NCBI RefSeq assembly: GCF_000718005.1
Contig: NZ_JODV01000002.1
Direction: 5' to 3' (one strand)
Length of the DNA stretch: 64,000 nucleotides
Origin: Actinoalloteichus_B caeruleus
Lineage (GTDB): Bacteria; Actinomycetota; Actinomycetes; Mycobacteriales; Pseudonocardiaceae
How positions within the stretch are numbered: the first letter of the stretch is position 1; each line of letters opens with the position of its first letter. This document shows positions 25,271 to 33,218 of the stretch, piece by piece. The position numbers were made by a program, and so were the translations under genes. The notes under the pieces were generated by a model that searched no databases, was not told where the DNA came from, and worked only from the letters and a program-made list of their open reading frames with translations.

Positions 25271-25966
25271 TCAGGGGCTCGGGAGGTGCGCGGCGATGTC
25301 GGCGACGGCGTGCAGCAGGGCCGGGTCCGGACTTCCGGACAGCGGTTCAGCCTCCGCGATCGTCAGCACCCTGCCGTGGGGCTCCGACCCGTAGTACTCG
25401 GCGGTGAACCTGACTGCCGACAGCTCAGGGAACGGGCTCCACGCCGGGTGGAAGTCACCGGAACCGTGCTCATCGAAGACCTGCCGAAGGTCCCAGACCT
25501 CCGCCGCGTCGCGCATCCGGACCCAGGCGATCGACACCGCGACGTCGTTGCCGTGCTCGTCCCGCACCGAGAACAGCTGGCGGCGGAGGGACTGACATGG
25601 TGTCGTCTGGAAGAAGGTCCGCACCTGGCCGAACGAGTGCCGCGCGCAGTTGGTGTGCCGGCGGCTCCGCTTCTTGTGCCGTTGGGTGACCCGCAGTTCC
25701 TTCCACGCCGTCGTCCGCTGCCCGTTCCTCGCCGCTTTCCTGGCGTTGGGCAGTCGGGTCTGGATGACTCGCGCGACGGCCTGGTTTCCCGCTCCGGTCA
25801 CGACCTGGCCACCACCGAACAGCGTCCCGCCAGTCGTGCCGACGGACGCCGCTCCCATCAGCGTGACGGTGGCCGCCGCGGCAACCACCGGACCCGCCTT
25901 CCGGGAACCACGGCTGTCCTCGATGAAGATCTTTCTCCCGTTCTTGGTAATCCACCTACCGGCCAT
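25271..25966 (-). CDS. Conserved hypothetical protein with one hydrophobic segment
   Basis: A 231-aa protein of unknown function. It starts MAGRWITKNGRKIFIED with GAGGAG 4 nt upstream; the longer frame to 26242 enters the AT-rich region and is not credible. Residues 24-56 form a hydrophobic Ala/Gly/Thr stretch (GPVVAAAATVTLMG). A basic region follows (RHKKRSRRH), and then a globular C-terminal half starts at NCARHSFGQVRTFFQTTPCQ with two Cys and continues as alternating strands and helices (LFSVRDEHGNDVAVSIAWV). From memory, similar C-terminal halves occur in uncharacterised actinobacterial proteins. It lies divergent from the xylanase gene across a 596-bp region. Confidence 0.7.
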   Translation of the reverse strand: MAGRWITKNGRKIFIEDSRGSRKAGPVVAAAATVTLMGAASVGTTGGTLFGGGQVVTGAGNQAVARVIQTRLPNARKAARNGQRTTAWKELRVTQRHKKRSRRHTNCARHSFGQVRTFFQTTPCQSLRRQLFSVRDEHGNDVAVSIAWVRMRDAAEVWDLRQVFDEHGSGDFHPAWSPFPELSAVRFTAEYYGSEPHGRVLTIAEAEPLSGSPDPALLHAVADIAAHLPSP

Positions 25967-26562
25967 GCGGCTCCTCTGCTCCGGGGAAATCGGCCCATTC
26001 CTAGCGGGGGTGGGGGACAATTCTGCTCGCAGCGGCCCTCCGTTCACCCGGTCAGGGGATGGCGAGTGCGCGCGTGTCGCTGTTCGACGGCGTGTCGATC
26101 GGAGGTGCGCCGGGTTGCGAGGCGGTGGGGTTCGCCGAGGAGCGGGTGGTCGCTCGTGCGCCGTGGATGTGTCGAACGCCGCGAAGCTCTCGTCGAAACG
26201 GACGCGGAGAATGGGGCCGAATCCGTTCGAGAACTCGGCCACAATGGTGCCGGTATCGTGTCGAAAATTGCACTGTTCGGGTCAGTGTGCTGGCGGGTGG
26301 TCGGGTCGATGATATCTTCGTGCGCATTTCGGCCCGGCGGTCGTGATGTGGTGGTGGGCGAGGTGTCCGCCTTCTCCTGGTTCGCCACGCGTCTCGGGGT
26401 GGGCGTTCTCCTTTCCCGTCCGAACGGGAGTGTTGGTCGCTCCCGTGCTGTCGGACTTCCCAACGGGAGGGAATTCTCGGTGATTTCCGGGCGCGGTCAC
26501 CGGGAGGCCCTTCGCCGGGGGTGTGCGCGCGTGTCCGCAACGTCCAGAGAACAGGACAGACA
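25967..26562. other. Lower-GC divergent region upstream of the xylanase gene
   Basis: About 600 bp without a gene and visibly richer in A/T than its surroundings. It probably holds promoters in both directions and the sugar-responsive sites listed at 26423-26469. Confidence 0.55.
26423..26469 (+). promoter_or_regulatory. GGGAG-type operator cluster before the xylanase gene
   Basis: AACGGGAG occurs at 26423-26430 and 26462-26469, and its complement CTCCCGT at 26440-26446. The first and third make an inverted pair with perfect 7-bp arms and a 9-bp spacer. The half-site resembles the TGGGAGCGCTCCCA operator of the LacI regulators CebR/CelR that control plant-polysaccharide hydrolases in actinomycetes. 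It lies about 95-140 bp before the ATG. Confidence 0.5.
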
Positions 26563-27579
26563 ATGCGACTGACAACGAGGTCAGTGCGACAGGCCGTCGT
26601 GGCGATCAGCGCGGCGGTGGCCCTGGGAACCGTGATGGCGCCACCCGTCGTGGCGGAGAGCGCTCAGGACACCCTCGGGGCCGCCGCGTCCCAGACCGGC
26701 CGGTACTTCGGTGCGGCCGTCGCGGCCCACAAGCTCTCGGAACCCGCCTACGTCTCGATCCTCGACCGCGAGTTCAACATGGTGACGGCCGAGAACGAGA
26801 TGAAGATGGACGCGACCGAGCCCAACCAGGGCCAGTTCACCTTCGGTAACGCCGATCGGATCGTCAACCACGCCCTCAGCAGGGGCATGCGGGTGCGTGG
26901 CCACACCCTGGCCTGGCACTCGCAGCAGCCCGGCTGGATGCAGGGGATGGAGGGGCCGGGGCTGCGGCAGGCCATGCTCAACCACGTCACCCAGGTGGCG
27001 GCCCACTTCCGTGGACGGATCCACTCGTGGGACGTGGTCAACGAGGCCTTCGAGGACGGCGGTTCCGGCGCTCGGCGCAACTCCAACCTGCAACGCACCG
27101 GTAACGACTGGATCGAGGCGGCCTTCCGCGCGGCCCGCGCGGCCGACCCCGGCGCCAAGCTCTGCTACAACGACTACAACATCGACGACTGGAGCCACGC
27201 CAAGACCCAGGCCGTGTACCGCATGGTGCAGGACTTCCGGTCGCGTGGCGTGCCCATCGACTGCGTCGGTCTCCAGTCCCACTTCTTCGGTGTGAACGTC
27301 CCGGCGAACTACCAGACGACCATCTCCAGCTTCGCCGCCCTGGGCGTGGAGGTGCAGATCACCGAGCTCGACGTGGGTGGCTCCGGGTGGCAGCAGGCGG
27401 ACAACTACCGCCGGGTGACCCAGGCCTGCCTCAACGTTCCGCGTTGCACGGGCATCACGGTCTGGGGAATCCGTGACAGCGACTCGTGGCGGGCGTCGCA
27501 GACGCCGCTCCTGTTCGACGGGCAGGGGAACAAGAAGGAGGCCTACTACTCCGTGCTCAACACGCTGAACGGCGGTTGA
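26563..27579 (+). CDS. Secreted GH10 endo-beta-1,4-xylanase
   Basis: Cleaves xylan internally with retention of configuration. The 338-aa precursor has a classical signal peptide (basic MRLTTRSVR, hydrophobic core, cleavage near VVAESA around residue 32). The mature enzyme carries WHSQQPGW, the acid/base Glu161 in DVVNEAFED, and the nucleophile Glu268 in QITELDVGG, then VWGIRDSDSWR and PLLFDG near the end. It has no cellulose- or xylan-binding module and no linker. AGGAC lies about 8 nt before the ATG. Two tandem hairpins follow the stop, and a cluster of CelR-like half-sites lies upstream, consistent with induction by xylo- or cello-oligosaccharides. Codon use is somewhat less GC-extreme than in its neighbours. 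Confidence 0.97.
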   Translation: MRLTTRSVRQAVVAISAAVALGTVMAPPVVAESAQDTLGAAASQTGRYFGAAVAAHKLSEPAYVSILDREFNMVTAENEMKMDATEPNQGQFTFGNADRIVNHALSRGMRVRGHTLAWHSQQPGWMQGMEGPGLRQAMLNHVTQVAAHFRGRIHSWDVVNEAFEDGGSGARRNSNLQRTGNDWIEAAFRAARAADPGAKLCYNDYNIDDWSHAKTQAVYRMVQDFRSRGVPIDCVGLQSHFFGVNVPANYQTTISSFAALGVEVQITELDVGGSGWQQADNYRRVTQACLNVPRCTGITVWGIRDSDSWRASQTPLLFDGQGNKKEAYYSVLNTLNGG

Positions 27580-27646
27580 TCCGGACAGCGGTGACCACCC
27601 CGGTGCCGGGCCGGCCGTCCTGAGGGCGATATCGACGTCTCCGCCG

Positions 27647-27667
27647 CGGTCCTCGAGGCGAGGACCG
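27647..27667 (+). terminator. First hairpin after the xylanase gene
   Basis: CGGTCCTCG (27647-27655) and CGAGGACCG (27659-27667) form a perfect 9-bp stem with a 3-nt loop, 68 bp beyond the stop codon. Confidence 0.65.
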
Positions 27668-27685
27668 GCCAGCACCGGGGTACCA

Positions 27686-27715
27686 GGGGACGGGCGCTCA
27701 CCAGCGCCCGTCCCC
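27686..27715. terminator. Bidirectional terminator between xylanase and dadA-like genes
   Basis: A perfect 13-bp stem: GGGGACGGGCGCT at 27686-27698 and its complement at 27703-27715, with a CACC loop. It sits between two convergent genes, 26 bp from the dadA-like stop, and can serve both. Confidence 0.85.
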
Positions 27716-27741
27716 GCCCCCGTTCCACGGTGGGCGGGCCG

Positions 27742-29004
27742 TCACCGCAGCGGGTCGAGTTCCCGCAGCGGGTCGGGTCGCCGGCCGGTGGTGATGAGTT
27801 CCGCCAACAGCCGTCCCGTCACCGGGCCCTGGGTGAGGCCCCACATGCCGTGCCCGCCCGCCACGTACACACCGGGTACTCCGACCTCCCCCACGAGCGC
27901 GCGGCCGTCCGGGGTGACCGGGCGGGGGCCCACCCACTCGTCGGTGCGCCGATCCCAGTCGACGCCGGTGAGCAACGGGCGTGCCGAGTCGACGATCGCC
28001 TCGATCCGGGCCTGGTCGAGGGCCGCGTCCGGGGGCTGGAACTCCATGGTGCCGGCCACGCGCAGCGACCCCCGGTAGGGAGTGCAGGCGACCCGGGCCT
28101 CCGGCAGGTAGATCGGTCCCGTCACGGGGTCCGAGGTCGGCACGGTGAAGGAGTAGCCGCGTCCGGCCCGCACCGGCACCCGCACGCCCCACTGGCGGGA
28201 CAGGCGGTCCAACCAGGCGCCGGTCGCGAGGACCAGGACGTCGGCGGAGATCGTCTCGGCCGAGGAGGAGCGGACGACGGACTGGTCCGCGCTGCGGTGC
28301 GTCTCGATGACCTCGAACCCGTCGAGGACCACCCCGCCCCGGTCGCGCACCGAGTCGGCCAGTGACCGGGTGAAGGCCCCCGGGTCCACGTACCGCTGTC
28401 CGTCCAACCTGACGGCGGCGGTGATCTGGCCGGATGCCTGCGGGAGCCGCTCCCGCAGGTCAGGTCCCTCCAGGCCCGTGTAGTCGATGTGCTGGCCGAC
28501 CTCCCGCATCCGGCGCAGTTCCTGGAGGAGGTGGGTCGCGTCGGAACGGTCGCGGAACAGCGCCGTCACCGGGGCACGGTGCGTCTCGGCCCTGACCCCG
28601 CTCGCCGCCAGTTCGTCGAAGGCGTCCAGGGCGGCCTGGTTGAGGGGGAGCCCGGCGTGGGCGGCGCGGCGCCACGAGCCCCACGTGCAGTGCGCGGCGA
28701 ACCGGAGCAGGAAGCGCCACAGGTCCGGGTCGACCGTCACGGGCACGTGCAGCGGTGCCTTCGGATCAGCCAACGACCGCAGCCCGTAGCGCAGCACGCT
28801 GGGCTCGTTCAGGGGGATCGCCAGGCCGGGGGAGAGCCACCCGGCGTTGCCGTGCGAGGCTCCCGCCGCCACGCCGGCGCGGTCCACGACCGTGACCTCG
28901 ACGCCGCGTTCCTGGAGGAACCACGCGGTCGACAGGCCCACCATCCCCGCTCCCACGATGACGGCCGACCGGGGCCCGCCGCTGCCTCGCGAACCGGTTC
29001 CCAT
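27742..29004 (-). CDS. dadA: D-amino acid dehydrogenase-like FAD oxidoreductase
   Basis: A 420-aa DAO-family flavoprotein. The N-terminal FAD-binding motif is VIVGAGMVGLSTAWFLQERG (residues 15-34). The motif GASHGNAGWLSPG near 48-60 is typical of DadA, and the C-terminal FAD contact is VYVAGGHGMWGLTQGP. It oxidatively deaminates D-amino acids, passing electrons to the respiratory chain, or acts on a related amine. Twenty-residue basic and Gly-rich residues precede the FAD motif, but there is no signal peptide. A strong ribosome site GGAGG lies 4 nt before the ATG. It is monocistronic and convergent with the xylanase gene. Confidence 0.88.
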   Translation of the reverse strand: MGTGSRGSGGPRSAVIVGAGMVGLSTAWFLQERGVEVTVVDRAGVAAGASHGNAGWLSPGLAIPLNEPSVLRYGLRSLADPKAPLHVPVTVDPDLWRFLLRFAAHCTWGSWRRAAHAGLPLNQAALDAFDELAASGVRAETHRAPVTALFRDRSDATHLLQELRRMREVGQHIDYTGLEGPDLRERLPQASGQITAAVRLDGQRYVDPGAFTRSLADSVRDRGGVVLDGFEVIETHRSADQSVVRSSSAETISADVLVLATGAWLDRLSRQWGVRVPVRAGRGYSFTVPTSDPVTGPIYLPEARVACTPYRGSLRVAGTMEFQPPDAALDQARIEAIVDSARPLLTGVDWDRRTDEWVGPRPVTPDGRALVGEVGVPGVYVAGGHGMWGLTQGPVTGRLLAELITTGRRPDPLRELDPLR

Positions 29005-29140
29005 GACACCTCCAGGTCTGGACTCGACTGCTCTCCCCGAGCATGGCCCAGAATCCGTGACGTGTGTGTGTCGGGAGTGGACCGATCGCCGGAAGGTGAT
29101 CCTCGACTCGCCCCGCCGGCCCCGCCGGGAACGGCGGGGG

Positions 29141-29563
29141 TCATCGGCCGGGGCTGTCCAGTTCCTCGAACAACGTCAGCTGGAGGCCCGCCGGGCCGTT
29201 GAGGCGGGAGTTCAGCGACCGCCACGGGGTCTGCCGGGGGGAGGCGACGAGTTCGGCGCCACCGTCCACCAGATCGGTGGTGCGTGCCTCCGCGTCGTCG
29301 ACCTCGAAGGCGACACGCAGCCGAGCGCTGCGCGTCCCCTCCGCCTCGATGCCGTCGATCATCCGCACCTGCGCGGGGTTGGCGAGTTCCAGCGTGGCCG
29401 CGCCGGCGTCGAGGATCGCGACCCTGGCGTCCCCGTCGCCTTCGAAGGCCGCCCGCTGCGGGAGGCCGAGTACGTCCCGGTAGAAGGTGAGCGCCGCTTC
29501 GAAGTCCTCGGCCTCGACGACGAGGCGCAGCTGCCGGACCGGTGTGGTCGTGGTGTCGGTCAT
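29141..29563 (-). CDS. VOC (glyoxalase/bleomycin resistance) family protein
   Basis: A 140-aa vicinal-oxygen-chelate protein with two beta-alpha-beta-beta-beta modules: LRLVVEAEDFEAALTFYRDVLGL at the start and the second beginning near RLRVAFEVDDAEA. Conserved positions for metal ligands are partly visible (Glu in TLELAN, Glu in LFEEL), but the first His is absent, so it may bind a ligand without metal catalysis. The start at ATG 29561-29563 lies 7 nt behind TACCGT, a leaderless arrangement; the longer frame to 29587 overlaps that promoter. It is divergent from a MerR regulator only 38 bp away and is the probable target of that regulator. Confidence 0.9.
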   Translation of the reverse strand: MTDTTTTPVRQLRLVVEAEDFEAALTFYRDVLGLPQRAAFEGDGDARVAILDAGAATLELANPAQVRMIDGIEAEGTRSARLRVAFEVDDAEARTTDLVDGGAELVASPRQTPWRSLNSRLNGPAGLQLTLFEELDSPGR

Positions 29564-29601
29564 GCTGGTCACGGTAGGAGCTGACACTGATGTGAGGGCA
29601 A

Positions 29602-29985
29602 GTGCGAATCGGTGAACTGTCGCGGCGCACCGGGGCCAGCGTGCGGTCCCTGCGGTACTACGAGGAACGTGGGCTCATCGCCGCCGAACGAGGTCCCAGC
29701 GGTCAACGCCACTACGCCGACCACGTCGTCGAGCGTGTCCTGTTGGTGCGGCGACTGCTCGAGGCGGGCTTGGGCACGCACGCCATCGCCGATGTGCTGC
29801 CATGCCTGGCTGACCCGGCGACCCAGACCACGTCCCTGACCTCCCGGCTGGTCGTCGAACGGGACCGCCTCGCCCGTGAGATCGCCGAACGGCGCAGGAT
29901 GCGCGACGCCCTGGACAGGTTCATCGACCAGGCCCCGCCCCTCGCCGGCGCCGAGGGTTCACCGGAGCCGGAGCGCGCCGGCTGA
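29602..29985 (+). CDS. MerR-family regulator
   Basis: A 127-aa regulator. The N-terminal winged helix is complete: MRIGELSRRTGASVRSLRYYEERGLI, followed by RHYADHVVERVLLVRRLLEAGLGTHAIADVLPCL. The second half is a coiled-coil dimerisation helix (ERDRLAREIAERRRMRDALDRF) ending in a Pro/Ala tail. No metal-binding Cys cluster is present, only one Cys in the helix region, so it resembles the multidrug or redox-type members more than metal sensors. It starts at GTG and is divergent from the VOC gene; the 38-bp gap must hold both promoters, so the regulator probably binds there. Confidence 0.93.
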   Translation: MRIGELSRRTGASVRSLRYYEERGLIAAERGPSGQRHYADHVVERVLLVRRLLEAGLGTHAIADVLPCLADPATQTTSLTSRLVVERDRLAREIAERRRMRDALDRFIDQAPPLAGAEGSPEPERAG

Positions 29986-30172
29986 GGTGCCGGGCGTGGA
30001 CGGTGGGGACGGTCGGCCACCGGGTCCGCCGGGCGGCTGCGCGCCGGCTCACCGGGGTTGCCCGCCCCGAGGCGCGGACCGGTGGGGACGTCGCCGTGCT
30101 GACCTCGTGGGGGTGTCCCTCTGTGGTTGTCACGCCGCAGCCGGAGTGGGGTGTGGTCCTCGCCCGCGCGAC

Positions 30173-30193
30173 GCGCACCGCCCGACGGTGCGC
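30173..30193. terminator. Hairpin between convergent MerR and WYL genes
   Basis: GCGCACCG (30173-30180) and CGGTGCGC (30186-30193) form a perfect 8-bp stem with a 5-nt loop, 16 bp beyond the WYL stop codon. It can serve both directions. Confidence 0.65.
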
Positions 30194-30209
30194 ACAGGTT
30201 CGGCTGCCG

Positions 30210-31193
30210 TCAGGCGGGCCCGGGCTGGTCGACGTGGTCAAGGGACCGCAGGCACTGCCTCCCGATGGCGCGCAGCGAGGCGACCAGCTCGTCGGGCCCG
30301 TCGACGAGGGTGAAGTCGGCGTCCACCGAGGTGATCATCCACGCCAGGTCGCGGGGGCTGTCGGAACCCACCCGCAGCAGGCAGCTGGTGTGGTCGACGG
30401 CCTCGAGGACGCCCATGCCCGGCCAGATCCGGTCCGAGACCGCCTCGGCCGGCTCGTGCAGGGTCACCGTCGCCTGGTAGGGCCAGGCCCGTGCGGACAG
30501 CTGGTGTGCGACGTAGCTGGCGGGGTCCTCGCCGCCCGGCAACTCCCGGGGAGTGAAACGGGGGCCGTTCGGGACGCGGGGCCGCAGCCGGTCGACCCGG
30601 AAGGTGCGCCAGGCGTCCCGGTCGGTGTCGAAGGCGACCAGGTACCAGTGCCGGCCGAAACTGACCAGGCTGTGGGGCTCGGCCGCTCGCGGGCCCTCGC
30701 CGCCGTGAGGGCTGGCGTAGTCGAACCGCAGGCCCTCCCGTCGCCGGCACGCCTCGGCGACCGCCATCAGGACGTCGGGGTCCACTACCGGCCCGGGAGC
30801 GGTTCCCGCGCGGACGGTCGCGGTGTGCAGGGTGTTCACCCGGTACCGCAGCCGGGAGGGCAGCACCTGTTCCAGCTTGGACAGGGCGCGCAGCGAGGTC
30901 TCCTCGACGCCGGCGACCGAGCCGGCGGTGGCGGTGCGCAGGCCCACCACCACCGCGACGGCCTCGTCGTCGTCCAGCAGCAACGGGGGCAACGCCGCTC
31001 CCGCGCCGAGGCGGTACCCCGCGCTGCCCTGGGTGGCGCCCACCGGGTATCCGAGCGAGCGCAGCCGCACCACGTCCCGGCGGACCGTGCGGGTGCTCAC
31101 GTCCAGTCGGTCCGCGAGAGCAGCGGCGGTCCACTCCCGCTGGACCTGGAGCAGGGACAGCAGCCTCAGCAGCCTGGCCGACGTTTCCACCAC
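30210..31193 (-). CDS. WYL-domain transcriptional regulator (YafY/PafC type)
   Basis: A 327-aa protein with an N-terminal DeoR-like winged helix (LLRLLSLLQVQREWTAAALADRLDVSTRTVRRDVVRLR, residues about 6-43) and a GYRLGAG turn. It is followed by a WYL domain centred on SFGRHWYLVAFDTDRDAWRTFRVDRL, in which the W-Y-L triad appears as HWYLVAF, and a WCX C-terminal domain (TLHEPAEAV to RAIGRQ). WYL domains sense ligands or nucleic acids. Two consecutive GTG codons (31188-31193) are the likely starts; the longer frame to 31397 runs into the neighbouring gene. It is divergent from an epoxide hydrolase gene, and a clear inverted repeat lies between them. Confidence 0.93.
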   Translation of the reverse strand: MVETSARLLRLLSLLQVQREWTAAALADRLDVSTRTVRRDVVRLRSLGYPVGATQGSAGYRLGAGAALPPLLLDDDEAVAVVVGLRTATAGSVAGVEETSLRALSKLEQVLPSRLRYRVNTLHTATVRAGTAPGPVVDPDVLMAVAEACRRREGLRFDYASPHGGEGPRAAEPHSLVSFGRHWYLVAFDTDRDAWRTFRVDRLRPRVPNGPRFTPRELPGGEDPASYVAHQLSARAWPYQATVTLHEPAEAVSDRIWPGMGVLEAVDHTSCLLRVGSDSPRDLAWMITSVDADFTLVDGPDELVASLRAIGRQCLRSLDHVDQPGPA

Positions 31194-31216
31194 ACCATCA
31201 GAGCCTGGCCGCCGCT

Positions 31217-31237
31217 TAGGACGCAACCTGTCCCAAC
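31217..31237. promoter_or_regulatory. Operator palindrome between WYL regulator and epoxide hydrolase
   Basis: The site reads TTaGGAC-N7-GTCCcAA, symmetrical in all six outer positions of each arm apart from one central base per arm. It lies immediately upstream of the TAGCGT -10 box (31245-31250) of the hydrolase gene, where bound regulator would cover the -35 region. Confidence 0.6.
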
Positions 31238-31257
31238 CGGTTCCTAGCGTCTCCCGC

Positions 31258-32532
31258 ATGACAGGCACCGCCAACGGCATCCGGCCCTTCCGCATCGACG
31301 TTCCCCAGACCCAGCTCGACGACCTCCACGACCGGCTCGCCAACACCCGCTGGCCGGACGAGGTCCCGGGGGTGGGCTGGAGCCGGGGAGTGCCCACGTC
31401 CTACCTGCGGGAACTCACCGAGTACTGGCGGGAGCACCACGACTGGCGTGCCCGGGAGGCCGAGCTCAACCGGCATCCCCAGTTCACGACGCGCATCGAC
31501 GGGCAGAACGTGCACTTCCTGCACGTCCGGTCCACCGAGCCGGGTGCCACGCCGCTGCTCCTGCTGCACGGCTGGCCGGGAACCTTCGCCGACTTCCTCG
31601 AGGTCATCGCGCCCCTCACCGATCCCCGCGCGCACGGAGGTGACCCGGCCGACGCCTTCCACCTGGTGATCCCGTCCCTGCCCGGGTTCGGCTTCTCCGT
31701 GCCGCTGGCCGGGCCGGGCATGAACGCGGCCAGGATGGCGGGGATCCTCGCCCGGCTGATGGCCGAACTCGGCTACGAGCGGTACGGCGTGCAGGGTTAC
31801 GACACCGGGAGCTGGATCGCTCCCGAGGTGGCCAGGCAGGCGACCGACCACGTGGTGGGCGTCCACGTCAACGCCATGCTCTCCTTCCCGATCGGCGCGC
31901 CGGGGGAGATGGACAACCTCACCGAGAAGGAACAGCGCAGCTGGGACGGGATGCGGGACTACAACGACGGCTACCTCCAGTGCAACGCGAAGCGGCCGCG
32001 GACCGTCGCCTACGGGCTGCACGACTCCCCGGTCGGCCAGCTCGCGTGGATCGTGGAGAAGTTCAAGGAGCTGTCCGAGCCCGAGGACGGCCTGCCCGAG
32101 GAGAGCCTCGACCGGGACTGGATGCTCACCACCGTCGCCCTGTACTGGTTCACCGGAACGGCGGGCTCGGCTGCCCAGATCTACTACGAGGAGATGTCGG
32201 CGAACTCCTGGAGCGACGCCGAGGGGGGAGGCGAGTGGGACGCGTCAGGGGAGGCCGCTGACTCCGGTTCGTGGGGCGGGGATGACCAGCCCGGAGCCGG
32301 TGAGGCGGGTGGGGCCGGGGGAACGGGCGAGACGAGCTGGGCTCCCGAGCGGGGCACGACTCCGACGGCGGTCCTGCTCTCCGCCCTCGACGTCACCGTC
32401 CGGCCGTGGGCCGAGCGTGACCACAACGTGGTGCGGTGGACCGAGTTGGAGCGGGGCGGGCACTTCCTGTCCCAGGAGGACCCTGGCGCGTTGGTGGCCG
32501 ACGTCCGGGCGTTCTTCCGCCAGCTCCGCTGA
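31258..32532 (+). CDS. Epoxide hydrolase family protein with an acidic/Gly-rich insertion
   Basis: A 424-aa alpha/beta hydrolase of the EHN type. The N-terminal region (IRPFRIDVPQTQLDDLHDRL) is characteristic. The oxyanion motif is LLHGWPGTF, the nucleophile elbow reads GYDTGSW (Asp), and the catalytic His lies in RGGHF near the C-terminus. Opens epoxides by water. Residues from about 320 to 378 (EGGGEWDASGEAADSGSWGG and onward) are a low-complexity acidic, Gly- and Ser-rich insertion between the cap and the last strands, where family members normally have only a short Pro-containing loop. The ATG lies 7 nt behind TAGCGT. It is divergent from the WYL regulator, its probable controller. Confidence 0.9.
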   Translation: MTGTANGIRPFRIDVPQTQLDDLHDRLANTRWPDEVPGVGWSRGVPTSYLRELTEYWREHHDWRAREAELNRHPQFTTRIDGQNVHFLHVRSTEPGATPLLLLHGWPGTFADFLEVIAPLTDPRAHGGDPADAFHLVIPSLPGFGFSVPLAGPGMNAARMAGILARLMAELGYERYGVQGYDTGSWIAPEVARQATDHVVGVHVNAMLSFPIGAPGEMDNLTEKEQRSWDGMRDYNDGYLQCNAKRPRTVAYGLHDSPVGQLAWIVEKFKELSEPEDGLPEESLDRDWMLTTVALYWFTGTAGSAAQIYYEEMSANSWSDAEGGGEWDASGEAADSGSWGGDDQPGAGEAGGAGGTGETSWAPERGTTPTAVLLSALDVTVRPWAERDHNVVRWTELERGGHFLSQEDPGALVADVRAFFRQLR

Positions 32533-33218
32533 GCGGGCGGCGGGGATACCGCCCCGGTCTCCGGCCCTCCCGCCGCTCCCGCGCGTGTTCAGGCGGCCCA
32601 GGGGGTGGGCGGCCGGCGTGCACGGGTCGAGTCCGCGTGCTCCTCGCCTCCGCAGGTGGAGTGCGAGGAGGTGGTGTCCCGCTCGTGGAGCGGTGGCCAG
32701 GTCCGTGGCCGCCACCTCGACGGGCAGCGGCCGCGTCGGCCGTACTGGTTGAACGGCTCCTCGGGTGGATCCGGCGATGAGGTCGACCACCGGCTGGATC
32801 GCCGTGCCGGCGGGAGTGGCCAGGAGTCCGGCGAGCAGCCGTACGGCGGCCCTCGGTACCCGCCCGCCGTCGCCCTGGTGGCTGGACCGGACGAACCCGG
32901 GTCGTGGAGGACGTGGCGCACGTGCTCGTCGCCGATCCGGGTGCTGGACCGGCGACCCCGCCGCCGGTCCCGGAGGTTCGCGGTCCCGGCGTCGAGGTCC
33001 TGCGCGGTGGGAGGTCGCCTTCAGCGGACCGCCTCCCGAGGCGCCTCCGGCACGGTGGTGGCGGGGATCAGCGGGGTTGCCGCGGTCGACAGCGCTCCGT
33101 ACGGGCTCGGTCCTCCGACACGTCGTGCGCTACGCCGAGGACGAGGTTGGCACTGGCACGGCCCCCTCGTCCTCGACGGTTCCCACGTCCGCGCCACGCC
33201 GGACTGGCCCCGACCAGC
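32533..33218. other. 686-bp gene-free stretch
   Basis: Frames here are open by composition but interrupted or lacking starts, and codon use is unlike that of neighbouring genes. A short frame near 32634 (VRVLLASAGGV) faintly recalls the N-terminus of an NAD-dependent epimerase, but the rest does not support it. The hairpin at 33136-33175 is the only clear element. It may be a decayed gene. Confidence 0.4.
33136..33175 (-). terminator. Hairpin downstream of the FAD monooxygenase gene
   Basis: CGAGGACGAGG (33136-33146) pairs perfectly with CCTCGTCCTCG (33165-33175) around an 18-nt loop, 43 bp beyond the stop codon. Confidence 0.6.
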
